Shown in pieces: positions 34,047 to 42,709 of a stretch of 64,000 nt of DNA (position 1 is its first letter; the number at the start of each line of letters is the position of its first letter). Source of the stretch: Mariniflexile fucanivorans (GTDB taxonomy: Bacteria > Bacteroidota > Bacteroidia > Flavobacteriales > Flavobacteriaceae); the NCBI RefSeq assembly GCF_004341235.1, contig NZ_SLUP01000006.1, positions 62,001 to 126,000 on the forward strand, written 5' to 3'. The position numbers were made by a program, and so were the translations under genes. The notes under the pieces were generated by a model, which was given only the letters and a program-made list of their open reading frames with translations, was not told the origin of the DNA and ran no database searches.

Positions 34047-35060
34047 TTAAGAAACTATCTTATCTATCAACTTCAATTCGTCTTCAGAAAAACTTAAGTT
34101 ATCCAACGCTTTTACATTTTCTTTTAATTGATTAGCCGAACTTGCACCAACTAAAACCGATGCAACCTGTGGTTGTCTTAAAATCCAAGCAATGGCCATT
34201 TGCGATAATTTTTGACCTCGTTCTATAGCTAACGTATTTAAACGCTGAATTTTATCTAAATTGTTAGTCACGGTATCGACATCCAAATAGGTTAAATCTT
34301 TAGCAGCTCTAGAATCTTTTGGAATGCCTTTTAAATATTTGTCTGTCAGCATACCTTGTGCTAAAGGTGAAAAAGCAATACAACCCGCTCCATTTTCATC
34401 TAAAGTATTTAAAAGTCCATCTTCAACCCAACGATCGAACATAGAATAACGTGCTTGGTGCAATATAAAAGGCACATTTAAACGCTTTAAAATTTTAGCG
34501 GCTTCTTGGGTTTCTTTAGGTTGATAATTGGAAATACCCACATATAAAGCTTTTCCTTGTCGAACTATATCTGCCAAAGCACCCATGGTTTCTTCCAACG
34601 GGGTGTCCGGGTCTGGTCTGTGATGATAGAAAATATCCACATAATCCAATCCCATACGCTTCAAACTTTGGTCTAAGCTCGAAATTAAATACTTTCTGGA
34701 GCCCAAATTTCCATAAGGTCCCGGCCACATATCATAACCTGCTTTACTGGCGATAAACAATTCATCTCTATAATTTTTGAAATCTTTTTTAAGAATGGTT
34801 CCAAAATTTTCTTCAGCCGAACCATAAGGAGGTCCGTAGTTGTTTGCCAAATCGTAATGGGTAATACCTAAATCGAACGCACATTTTAATACCTCTCTAC
34901 CATTTTGAATGTTGTCTACAAACCCAAAATTGTGCCATAAACCAAGAGAAATAGCTGGTAAAAGTACGCCGCTTTTGCCGGTTCTTTTATAGGTCATGGT
35001 TTCGTAACGTTGCGCGTTTGCTATATATTCTTTTGTGCCAGATTTATCGTTGATTTGCAT
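34047..35060 (-). CDS. Aldo-keto reductase (YghZ/L-glyceraldehyde-3-phosphate reductase type)
   Basis: A 337-residue TIM-barrel NADPH-dependent reductase. The block KRTGKSGVLLPAISLGLWHN is typical of the YghZ/Gpr and Kv-beta-like branch. Catalytic residues of the family are seen in ITHYDLANNYGPPYGSAEEN (Asp and Tyr), ELFIASKAGYDMWPGPYG (Lys) and VDIFYHHRPDPDTPLEETMG (His). The NADPH site is in CIAFSPLAQGMLT and the C-terminal VASVLVGASSANQLKENV. The likely role is removing toxic or dead-end aldehydes such as L-glyceraldehyde 3-phosphate or methylglyoxal, inferred from the family. It is a single gene. Confidence 0.9.
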   Translation of the reverse strand: MQINDKSGTKEYIANAQRYETMTYKRTGKSGVLLPAISLGLWHNFGFVDNIQNGREVLKCAFDLGITHYDLANNYGPPYGSAEENFGTILKKDFKNYRDELFIASKAGYDMWPGPYGNLGSRKYLISSLDQSLKRMGLDYVDIFYHHRPDPDTPLEETMGALADIVRQGKALYVGISNYQPKETQEAAKILKRLNVPFILHQARYSMFDRWVEDGLLNTLDENGAGCIAFSPLAQGMLTDKYLKGIPKDSRAAKDLTYLDVDTVTNNLDKIQRLNTLAIERGQKLSQMAIAWILRQPQVASVLVGASSANQLKENVKALDNLSFSEDELKLIDKIVS

Positions 35061-35116
35061 GATTACTTTTGTTTGAAAATAAAAAAACTAAATTATGTTT
35101 TATTATTGATTAAATG

Positions 35117-35155
35117 AAAAAAAGCCTTTTGAAAATTTTTCAAAAGACTTTTTAA
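35117..35155 (-). terminator. Rho-independent terminator of the S9 peptidase gene
   Basis: On the minus strand, AAAGTCTTTTGAAAA and TTTTCAAAAGGCTTT pair with one mismatch, followed by a run of T. It lies 42 bases past the S9 peptidase stop. Confidence 0.75.
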
Positions 35156-35196
35156 TAGGTGAAAAACAATTGTTTTTTTGAAGGGTTCCTAATGTT

Positions 35197-37476
35197 TTAC
35201 TTTAAATGTTTAGCATAAAAACCCATCATAGCTTTATATAAATCAATTCTATTTTCTTCTTTTCCAAAGCCATGGCCTTCATCATATTTAACCATATAAG
35301 GAACATCGACTCCCTTTTCCCGTAATGCTTTTACAATTTGATCCGATTCATCAATATTAACTCTCGGATCGTTAGCACCTTGAACTACAAAAAGTGGTTT
35401 TTTAATTTTATCTATTTGATAAGCAGGAGATACGTTTTCCATTATGGTTTTTTCCTCAGGAATAGACTCGTCGTACCAAATTTCTTTGAGAATTTCTAAG
35501 TAAGGTGCCCAATATGGAGGAATCGTTTTCATGAAAGTAAATAAATTTGAAACTCCTACATAATCAACCCCACAGGCATATAAATCTGGTGTTTTTGTTA
35601 AGCCTCTTAATACCGCATAGCCTCCGTGGCTACCACCGTAAATGGCAGCATTATCTTTGTCAACCCAACCTTGTTCAATTACGTATTGCAATCCATCTTC
35701 AACATCATCCATCGCTTTTCTGCCTATTTGTTTAAAACCAGATTCTAAAAATTCTTTGCCATAACCACCACTAATTCTAAAATTTACTTGTAAGGTAGCA
35801 TAGCCACGACTTGCAAATAATTGCGCTTCAGGATTAAACCCCCAAGAATCTCTAACACCTTGTGGACCACCATGAGGGTTTACAATTACGGGGACTTTGT
35901 TGCCTTTTATAGCGGCTTTAGGCAAGGTGATATAGCCATGTAGTGTAATACCATCTCTACTTTTAAACGTGATGGGTCGCATTTCTGCCATATCCTTTTC
36001 AGCTAAATTTGGCATTAAATCATACAATAACTTGAATTCATCTTTTACAGCATCATAAGAATAATAGGTGCCATACAATTTATCACTTTGAATAAAAATT
36101 AAATATTTGCTTTCATCATCAGTAACATCAGCAATAGAGTAGTCGTAGTTTGGAAATTTAGAAGATATTCGTTTGTGTAGTTTTTTATAATAATCACTTA
36201 CAGGAATCACTACCGATTTCTCACCTTCATAACTAAAATAATCCAGTTCGTAATTTCTTTTTCTTGATAATCTCAAACCAGAAACATCATAATTATCATT
36301 AGAAAATAATTCCTTAATCGTTTTGTCTTCTTTTAAATCGTATAAATATATTTTTGATTTATCGCTTAAAAGATTTGAAACTACATAAGCTTCATCGGGG
36401 TTGCTAGAGGCATAATTAAAACTTATAATTGAAAAAGCATCTTTCCAATTTAGTTGTTTTTTTAATGTATAATTAGAACCATCAAGCGTATAATATAAGT
36501 CTATGTTAACACCATCTCTCAATCTTGAAAACCCTCGTAATTTACCATATTTATCAAATTGATATCCCATAATAGGGTTGGTAGTATCTTCGTTTTTATA
36601 TAGTTGTTCTAAATCGCCAGTAACAATGTTAATTTTAAAAGGCTCAAATATTTGAGGATTGTTTTTGTTCATGGAAATAATCATATGATCTTTATCTTCC
36701 TTCAACCCTTCTAAAATTTCTACTTTAACGCCATCAAAAGGGGTTAATTCTTTTTGATTATTACCATCAATATCTACTGCAAATAAATGATATTCTTCAT
36801 TACCACCTTTGTCCATTATATAAATTAACCTGTTTTCATTAGCCCATCCATAACCTCTAACAAGTTCTTCTTTTTCCTCAATGACTTTTTTTACTTCTTC
36901 GGTTTTAACATTTTTTATATAAACATGGTTTTTTAAATTTTCATCCTTTTCTCTATAAGCTAAATAATTTCCATTTGGTGAAAATTTAAATGAGCTAGCC
37001 TTCGGTTTTGAGAAATAATCTTCAACCGAATATTTATAATCCATTTGGTCCCAATTAGCCATTTTTGCTAAATCTTCTTCAGTTGTTGGCAAGGTTGTGT
37101 CTCCGGGCAAAGTTTTTTCCGTTTTATTGAGCGTTAAAGGAAACTCGGCGCCATTTTGATAAAAAGTACCAGCGAGTTCTGTGTCATTCAAAGTTGCCAC
37201 ATATTTTATACTGGCTTGTTTAAATACAATGGTGAGTATGTTATCTATAAAAGATGTTTCATCCATTGGGATTCCAGTAGCGCCTTGCGAAGGACTATCC
37301 ATTGTTGAAGACATTTCTCCCGCTTCATCGGTAATATGAAATACTAAAGGAATTTCCATGCCTTGAACTTCTAATGTTCCTTTCCACGAACCGTAAATAG
37401 TTTGAGATTTAGCTTCTGTTATCATAGAAAAGAGTAATATCAATGAGATTCCAAATGTTAAGTGTTTTGTTTTCAT
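35197..37476 (-). CDS. S9-family prolyl oligopeptidase-type peptidase with extra N-terminal domain
   Basis: A 759-residue exported peptidase with a signal peptide (about residues 1-24). Residues 27-125 form a beta-rich domain (YGSWKGTLEVQGMEIPLVFH, MSSTMDSPSQGATGIPM) usually found before alpha/beta hydrolases in Bacteroidota, here fused to a peptidase. Then comes a beta-propeller (about 150-500) and the S9 catalytic domain: nucleophile Ser in AAIYGGSHGGYAVLRGL, Asp in VVQGANDPRVNIDESDQI, and His in KYDEGHGFGKEENR. It should cut short proline-containing or other small peptides in the periplasm. It is a single gene with its own terminator. Confidence 0.92.
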   Translation of the reverse strand: MKTKHLTFGISLILLFSMITEAKSQTIYGSWKGTLEVQGMEIPLVFHITDEAGEMSSTMDSPSQGATGIPMDETSFIDNILTIVFKQASIKYVATLNDTELAGTFYQNGAEFPLTLNKTEKTLPGDTTLPTTEEDLAKMANWDQMDYKYSVEDYFSKPKASSFKFSPNGNYLAYREKDENLKNHVYIKNVKTEEVKKVIEEKEELVRGYGWANENRLIYIMDKGGNEEYHLFAVDIDGNNQKELTPFDGVKVEILEGLKEDKDHMIISMNKNNPQIFEPFKINIVTGDLEQLYKNEDTTNPIMGYQFDKYGKLRGFSRLRDGVNIDLYYTLDGSNYTLKKQLNWKDAFSIISFNYASSNPDEAYVVSNLLSDKSKIYLYDLKEDKTIKELFSNDNYDVSGLRLSRKRNYELDYFSYEGEKSVVIPVSDYYKKLHKRISSKFPNYDYSIADVTDDESKYLIFIQSDKLYGTYYSYDAVKDEFKLLYDLMPNLAEKDMAEMRPITFKSRDGITLHGYITLPKAAIKGNKVPVIVNPHGGPQGVRDSWGFNPEAQLFASRGYATLQVNFRISGGYGKEFLESGFKQIGRKAMDDVEDGLQYVIEQGWVDKDNAAIYGGSHGGYAVLRGLTKTPDLYACGVDYVGVSNLFTFMKTIPPYWAPYLEILKEIWYDESIPEEKTIMENVSPAYQIDKIKKPLFVVQGANDPRVNIDESDQIVKALREKGVDVPYMVKYDEGHGFGKEENRIDLYKAMMGFYAKHLK

Positions 37477-37606
37477 TTTAAATTAAGGGTTTAAATTAAC
37501 TCATAATAGAGTTAAATGTAAGAAATTATTGGGTAAAATAGTTAATCAGTTATATTTTAATTAAAATTTTTACAATAAACATTCGTTAAAAACCCTTTAA
37601 AGATGC

Positions 37607-37614
37607 TATTTTTG
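37607..37614 (+). promoter_or_regulatory. -7 promoter box of the XPB-like helicase gene
   Basis: TATTTTTG matches TAnnTTTG and ends 22 bases before the ATG at 37637. There is no clear -33 TTG. Confidence 0.5.
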
Positions 37615-37636
37615 CACGCCTTATATTAAGAATTAC

Positions 37637-39190
37637 ATGTCTATATCAAAAACAGAACAAGAAGAAAGAAATGCCGGTAAAGATTTATACAGCTACCAAA
37701 AAGGTGCTATAGATAAAATTTTTAAAGCGTTTGAAGAATCTCCTGACGATTACCATTTGCTTTACCAATTGCCAACCGGTGGTGGTAAAACTGTTATATT
37801 TTCTGAAATTGTAAGACAATACCTTAAGCACCACAAAAAAAAGGTGTTAGTAATGACGCATCGTATCGAGTTGTGCAAACAAACCTCAAATATGCTTACC
37901 GAATTTGCTGTTGACAATAAAGTGATTGATAGTAAAGCCGATTTAAGTGACCAAGCCAATTATAGCTGTTTTGTAGCGATGGTTGAAACCTTAAACAATA
38001 GGTTAAATGATGACAAATTAGATATTTCTGATATTGGTTTGGTAATTATTGATGAGGCGCATTACAACTCGTTCACCAAATTATTTAAGTTTTTTAGTCA
38101 ATCGTTTATTTTAGGTGTTACAGCAACACCTTTAAGTTCCAGTATTGAGTTACCTATGACCGATAATTACGATGAGTTAATTGTAGGCGAAAGTATCGAA
38201 TCGCTTATTTCTAATGGATTTTTGGCGCAAGCTGAAATGTTTACGTATAATGTGGGCTTAACTTCGTTAGTAGTTGGAGCAAATGGTGATTACACCGTTA
38301 AATCTTCAGAAGATTTATATACGGCTGATGATATGCTTTCTAAACTTATTCAAGCGTATGAAGAGCGTTGTAAAGGCAAGAAAACACTAATTTTTAATAA
38401 TGGTATCAATACTTCTTTACACGTCTATGATTCCTTCAGGAGAGCAGGATACCCTGTAGCTCATCTTGATAATACAAATACTAAGAAAGAACGTGCTGCC
38501 ATCCTGAGATGGTTCAAGAAAACACCGGACGCAATTTTAACATCCGTAAGTATTTTAACTACTGGATTTGATGAGCCTACGGTAGATAGTATTATTTTGA
38601 ATCGTGCTACAAAATCGTTAACCCTTTATTATCAAATGATTGGTCGTGGGTCTCGTATCTTAAAAAATAAAAAGACTTTTAGTGTTATCGATTTAGGAAA
38701 TAACTTCCATCGTTTTGGGCCTTGGGGAGATAACTTAGATTGGCAACGTATTTTCAGATCACCAAATTATTATCTAGATTCTATTTTAAGTGATGATGAA
38801 CTTGAAAGCAATTTTAGATACGAAATGCCCGATGAATTGCGTGCTGAGTTCGCAAAATCGAAGGAAGTGTATTTTGATATTCAAAAAACCTATGTAGATT
38901 CTATTAGAAACGGTGAATCTTCAAAAGTAGTTTTAGAACGTTCTATTGAACAACACGCAAAAATTTGCACAGAAAATAGCGAAGATGTTTATGATGCTTT
39001 GGCATTGGCTAAAATGTTGGGGGATGATATTGATTTCAGAATTCAACGTTACACCAAATGCATTAGCAAAAGCACCTATAATTTTGTTGAATGGTTGAAA
39101 GACGATTACAGAAAAAAACTAAATTCATATTTGCGATCTAACTTTGACGAGGTTTTTGAAAGTATTCATGGGTATCCACCAGAAGATTAA
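37637..39190 (+). CDS. Superfamily 2 DEAD/DEAH-type helicase (XPB/SSL2-like)
   Basis: A 517-residue ATP-dependent helicase or translocase. Walker A is in LLYQLPTGGGKTVIFSEIV (about residue 50), the Walker B box is IIDEAH, motif III is GVTATP, and the C-terminal RecA domain has SILTTGFDEPTVDSIILNR (motif V) and LYYQMIGRGSRILKNK (motif VI, QxxGRGxR). This layout fits SSL2/XPB-like or restriction-subunit-like DNA helicases more than DEAD-box RNA helicases. The C-terminal 130 residues are specific to this group and unassigned. The gene ends 94 bases before the DEAD-box helicase start, with an inverted repeat in between. Confidence 0.9.
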   Translation: MSISKTEQEERNAGKDLYSYQKGAIDKIFKAFEESPDDYHLLYQLPTGGGKTVIFSEIVRQYLKHHKKKVLVMTHRIELCKQTSNMLTEFAVDNKVIDSKADLSDQANYSCFVAMVETLNNRLNDDKLDISDIGLVIIDEAHYNSFTKLFKFFSQSFILGVTATPLSSSIELPMTDNYDELIVGESIESLISNGFLAQAEMFTYNVGLTSLVVGANGDYTVKSSEDLYTADDMLSKLIQAYEERCKGKKTLIFNNGINTSLHVYDSFRRAGYPVAHLDNTNTKKERAAILRWFKKTPDAILTSVSILTTGFDEPTVDSIILNRATKSLTLYYQMIGRGSRILKNKKTFSVIDLGNNFHRFGPWGDNLDWQRIFRSPNYYLDSILSDDELESNFRYEMPDELRAEFAKSKEVYFDIQKTYVDSIRNGESSKVVLERSIEQHAKICTENSEDVYDALALAKMLGDDIDFRIQRYTKCISKSTYNFVEWLKDDYRKKLNSYLRSNFDEVFESIHGYPPED

Positions 39191-39205
39191 TTAAATCAAT
39201 TACGA

Positions 39206-39242
39206 ATTATCAATTGTTAATTGTCAATTGTCAATTGATAAT
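39206..39242. repeat. CAATTG-rich inverted repeat
   Basis: ATTATCAATTG (39206-39216) and CAATTGATAAT (39232-39242) are perfect inverted arms around repeats of TCAATTG. The stem may close the helicase message at 39190; it also overlaps the -33 region of the next promoter. No clear T-run follows. Confidence 0.5.
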
Positions 39243-39265
39243 TGATAAAATAAGGTGTACCTTTG
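39235..39265 (+). promoter_or_regulatory. Bacteroidota promoter of the DEAD-box helicase/CSD operon
   Basis: TTG (39235-39237), a 20-base spacer and TACCTTTG (39258-39265) match the consensus. The start would be near 39272, so the ATG at 39285 is the true translation start and the earlier in-frame GTG at 39255 is not. Confidence 0.75.
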
Positions 39266-39284
39266 CAACATCGTAAAAACAAGT

Positions 39285-40403
39285 ATGCCAACATTTTCAG
39301 AATTAGGGGTTCAAAAAGACTTCATAAAAGCACTTAAAGAATTAGAAATAAAAACCCCAACCGATATACAAGAACAAACCATTCCTGTATTGTTAAAGTC
39401 ACCCACAGATTTTATAGGTTTAGCACAAACAGGAACTGGTAAAACAGCTGCTTATGGGTTACCTATTCTACATCAAATTGATACTTCAATAAATCAAGTA
39501 CAAGCTTTAATATTAGCGCCTACGCGTGAATTGGTTCAACAAATAAAAAAGCAACTTTTTAAGTTTACGAAGTATTCTGAAAACAAAATATTTGCAGAAG
39601 GTGTTTATGGAGGTGAGAAAATTGAAAAACAAATTTCAGCATTAAGACGCACCACCCATATAATTATTGCAACACCAGGACGATTACTGGATTTAATAGA
39701 GCGTAGTGATGTAAACATAAAAAACGTTAAAACCTTAGTTTTAGATGAAGCAGATGAAATGCTTAGTATGGGTTTTAAAGAAGATTTGAACAATATACTA
39801 AAACACAACACGAGCAAAAGACATACCTGGTTGTTTTCGGCAACTATGCCTGAAGAAATTCAGCACATCATTAAAACATATATGTCGCCAAACGCTGTTA
39901 AAGTAGAGGTGAATAAAGAGGATTTGGTTAATGCCAACATTACGCATCAATACATTTCTACGCATATAAAAGAAAAATTTAATATCTTAGTAACAGTATT
40001 GGGAAGAAGACCTAATGAAAGAGGTATTATTTTTTGCAGAACCAAAGCCGGTACTAAAGATTTAACCGAGAAATTAATTGACGAAGGTTTTTCAGTTGGT
40101 GCTTTAGAAGGCGATATGCAACAAAAGGAACGCGACAAAGTAATGCGTGCTTTTAAAAATGGCTCGTTGCAAGTTTTGGTTTCAACCGATGTATCTGCTA
40201 GAGGCATTGATGTAAACAACTTATCATTTGTTATTCACCATCAACTACCAGAACAACTGGAATATTATACACACCGAAGTGGCAGAACAGCAAGAGCAGG
40301 AAATACAGGCTATTCCATAGCATTAATAATTCCTGGAGAAATGCAAAAAATACTCGATATTCAAAAAGCTTTGAATATTCAAATAAAAGAAACAATTATA
40401 TAA
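39285..40403 (+). CDS. DEAD-box ATP-dependent RNA helicase
   Basis: A 372-residue RNA helicase core without an extra C-terminal domain. Motifs: Q motif near LKELEIKTPTDIQEQTIPVL, I in GLAQTGTGKTAAYGLPIL, Ia in APTREL, Ib in ATPGRLLDLI, II in LVLDEADEMLSMGF, III in LFSATMPEEI, V in VLVSTDVSARGIDVNN, and VI in HRSGRTARAGNTG. It should unwind structured RNA, for instance in ribosome assembly or cold response. It is 25 bases before a cold-shock-domain protein gene in the same direction, so the pair is likely one cold- or stress-related operon. Confidence 0.96.
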   Translation: MPTFSELGVQKDFIKALKELEIKTPTDIQEQTIPVLLKSPTDFIGLAQTGTGKTAAYGLPILHQIDTSINQVQALILAPTRELVQQIKKQLFKFTKYSENKIFAEGVYGGEKIEKQISALRRTTHIIIATPGRLLDLIERSDVNIKNVKTLVLDEADEMLSMGFKEDLNNILKHNTSKRHTWLFSATMPEEIQHIIKTYMSPNAVKVEVNKEDLVNANITHQYISTHIKEKFNILVTVLGRRPNERGIIFCRTKAGTKDLTEKLIDEGFSVGALEGDMQQKERDKVMRAFKNGSLQVLVSTDVSARGIDVNNLSFVIHHQLPEQLEYYTHRSGRTARAGNTGYSIALIIPGEMQKILDIQKALNIQIKETII

Positions 40404-40428
40404 TTAATTAACCCCGTTAACGTAAACA

Positions 40429-40881
40429 ATGGCAAAATCGCAAGTAACTTTTAACAAAATTGAAAAAGAAAAGAAACGCTTAAAAAAACGAGAGGATAAG
40501 CAAAAGAAAAAAGAGGCTCGTAAAGCAGAGGCAAAGGAAAACCCACAAGGTATTCAGTTTGCTTATGTAGATTATAATGGAAATTTAACCGATACACCAC
40601 CAGATCCAAACTTAAAAGTGAAAGTGGATGCAGAAAGTATTGAATTAGGTATTCCTAAAAAGGAAGATAGAGAAGAGGAAGAACCAACAGCAAAAGAAGG
40701 TAAAGTATCCTTTTTTGATACCACAAAAGGTTTTGGTTTTATTCTAGACAGCATCAATCAAGAAAAATATTTCGTTCATGTAAGTGGTTTATTAGAACCC
40801 ATACAAGAAAATGACAAAGTTACTTACGAACTAGAACGCGGTCAAAAAGGAATGAATGCAGTACGTGTAAAAAAGATTTAA
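40429..40881 (+). CDS. Cold-shock-domain protein with basic N-terminal extension
   Basis: A 150-residue protein. The first half is very charged: a Lys/Arg/Glu-rich stretch (KEKKRLKKREDKQKKKEARK) that could bind RNA or ribosomes, then an acidic linker (KKEDREEEEPTAKEG). The C-terminal domain (about residues 88-150) is a cold-shock OB fold, with RNP1-like TKGFGFIL and the RNP2-like KYFVHVSGL. Known members of this type in Bacteroidota are linked to DEAD-box helicases; the gene here follows one directly. It probably acts as an RNA chaperone together with the helicase. Confidence 0.9.
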   Translation: MAKSQVTFNKIEKEKKRLKKREDKQKKKEARKAEAKENPQGIQFAYVDYNGNLTDTPPDPNLKVKVDAESIELGIPKKEDREEEEPTAKEGKVSFFDTTKGFGFILDSINQEKYFVHVSGLLEPIQENDKVTYELERGQKGMNAVRVKKI

Positions 40882-40914
40882 CGCGTTTTATTATATAGTT
40901 TATTTTAATAATTT

Positions 40915-41829
40915 ATGAGTTTACCTCGTAAAACGATGCTCATTATATTGGCCTTTTTTGCCATATATGTCATTTGGGGCTCTACATATTTGCTCAATAA
41001 AATTGTGGTTACAGAAGTAGCACCTTTATATTTAGCATCCATTCGCTTTACAGCTGCTTCAATATTAATATTTATAATTGCTAAAATTTTACAACTAAAT
41101 TTAGCTATTAGTAAGCGGCAATTTCTAAACAATATTTTTGCAGGTTTTTTATTTCTAGTATATGGCAATGGTGTCTTTGTTTGGGCACTTAGATATGTAG
41201 ATAGTGGGTTCGGTGCTTTAGAAGCTTCCATACAACCATTAATGGTTTTGGCGTTGATGCGCATGATTGACGGAAAGAAAATAAAAACAAGTTCTATCAT
41301 AGGGATTTCATTAGGTATTATTGGTATGTACTTATTGGTTAGCCAACAGCAATTAACTTATCAAGAAAATAGCTTAATTGGTATTATCATGATATTTACA
41401 TGTGTCATCAGTTGGAGTTTTGGGAGTTTGTTTGTGGCGCGAGCCGAATTAGGTCCCAGTTATTTTGTGAATACCGGTTACCAAATGCTAAGTTCTGGCA
41501 TCTTATTATCTTTAATTAGTTTATTATTGGGTGAAACTTGGTTGTCGCCTTTACAATGGAGCGGTTCAGCTCAATTATCAATGGGACTTCTCATCATATT
41601 TGGAAGTATTGTAGCGTTTACGGCATTTAATTTTTTACTTAAAGAAGTTTCGACTGAAAAAGTATCAACTTCCGCTTACGTAAATCCAGTAATTGCCTTA
41701 ATTTTGGGCTGGTATGTTTTAGATGAACACATTACGATGCAATCCATTATTGCTGCTATAATTTTATTAACTGGTGTGTATTTTATAAATTCAAAACGTA
41801 CCATAAAACCAAGAATGCATGGACGTTAA
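40915..41829 (+). CDS. EamA/DMT-superfamily transporter
   Basis: A 304-residue transporter with ten predicted membrane spans arranged as two EamA repeats: WGSTYLLNKIVVTEVAPLYL at the start and LKEVSTEKVSTSAYVNPVIA in the second repeat. The second is the well-known proline-containing stretch near the fourth span of each half. It belongs to the drug/metabolite transporter superfamily, close to YedA-like exporters. The substrate is unknown. Its 3' end overlaps the next transporter gene by 11 bases. Confidence 0.9.
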   Translation: MSLPRKTMLIILAFFAIYVIWGSTYLLNKIVVTEVAPLYLASIRFTAASILIFIIAKILQLNLAISKRQFLNNIFAGFLFLVYGNGVFVWALRYVDSGFGALEASIQPLMVLALMRMIDGKKIKTSSIIGISLGIIGMYLLVSQQQLTYQENSLIGIIMIFTCVISWSFGSLFVARAELGPSYFVNTGYQMLSSGILLSLISLLLGETWLSPLQWSGSAQLSMGLLIIFGSIVAFTAFNFLLKEVSTEKVSTSAYVNPVIALILGWYVLDEHITMQSIIAAIILLTGVYFINSKRTIKPRMHGR

Positions 41830-42664
41830 AAACGCTATTAAATTCATGATAATAAGTGCTTTAGCATTTGCAATTATGAATATTATTGTAAAGCATCTTG
41901 ACAATGTAAACTCCTATCAAATAGTGTTTTTTAGGTCTTTAGGCTCTTTGTTTTTTACTTTTGGCTACTTAATAAAAAACAAAATTCCGTTTATAGGGAA
42001 TAAAAACAAATTACTTATTCTAAGGTCGATAGTTGGTGCCGGATCCATGCTATTTTTCTTTATATCTCTCAAATATCTTTCCGTAGGAACAGCCGTTTCA
42101 TTACGCTACATCGCACCTATTTTTGCTGCTATTTTTGCTGTATTCATACTTAAGGAAAAAATAAAACCATTTCAGTGGCTATTTTTTATAGTATCGTTTA
42201 TTGGCGTGCTTGTTTTAAAAGGGCTTGATTCTCAAATTGATACACTTGGTTTAATTTTTGTATTAATAGCCGCAGTGCTAAGTGGTTTGGTTTATATCAT
42301 GATTAATCAAATAGGGCAAACCGAACATCCCGTGGTGGTAGTAAATTATTTTATGATTACCGCTATGGTTTTAGGCGGTGTACTTTCTATAGGAAATTGG
42401 GTAACGCCAACAGGAATGGAATGGCCGTTATTATTTAGTTTGGGTGTTTTTGGTTATTTCGGACAGATTTATATGACCAAAGCTTTTCAAACGGCATCTA
42501 CCAATATTATAGCGCCTTTAAAATATGTTGAAGTTGTGTTTTCTATGCTTTTAGGCGTTGCTTTATTTAATGAAATTTACACTTTTTGGAGTATTTTAGG
42601 TATTATTTTAATTATTACCGGTTTGGTTTTGAACGTTTGGTACAAGGCACGATTGAAACAATAA
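41819..42664 (+). CDS. EamA/DMT-superfamily transporter, second gene
   Basis: A 281-residue transporter with ten predicted spans in two EamA halves (SLKYLSVGTAVSLRYIAPIF in the first, FQTASTNIIAPLKYVEVVFS in the second). It is not close in sequence to the transporter directly upstream, which it overlaps by 11 bases; two different exporters are coupled in one message. Substrate unknown. A promoter for the following glycosyltransferase gene lies over its last codons (42637-42669). Confidence 0.9.
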   Translation: MDVKNAIKFMIISALAFAIMNIIVKHLDNVNSYQIVFFRSLGSLFFTFGYLIKNKIPFIGNKNKLLILRSIVGAGSMLFFFISLKYLSVGTAVSLRYIAPIFAAIFAVFILKEKIKPFQWLFFIVSFIGVLVLKGLDSQIDTLGLIFVLIAAVLSGLVYIMINQIGQTEHPVVVVNYFMITAMVLGGVLSIGNWVTPTGMEWPLLFSLGVFGYFGQIYMTKAFQTASTNIIAPLKYVEVVFSMLLGVALFNEIYTFWSILGIILIITGLVLNVWYKARLKQ

Positions 42665-42669
42665 TTTTG
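42637..42669 (+). promoter_or_regulatory. Promoter of the GT9 gene
   Basis: TTG (42637-42639), a 22-base spacer and TAATTTTG (42662-42669). The spacing is slightly long. It overlaps the end of the upstream transporter gene; the start would be near 42676, before the ATG at 42710. Confidence 0.5.
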
Positions 42670-42709
42670 TAATTTTACGCACCTTTATTTTTTAACTAGA
42701 ATTTATATT

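Noticed and set aside
39181-39250. CAATTG-rich stretch as a CRISPR or tandem repeat array
   Set aside because: The words are too short and irregular, without spacers; it is a simple inverted repeat.
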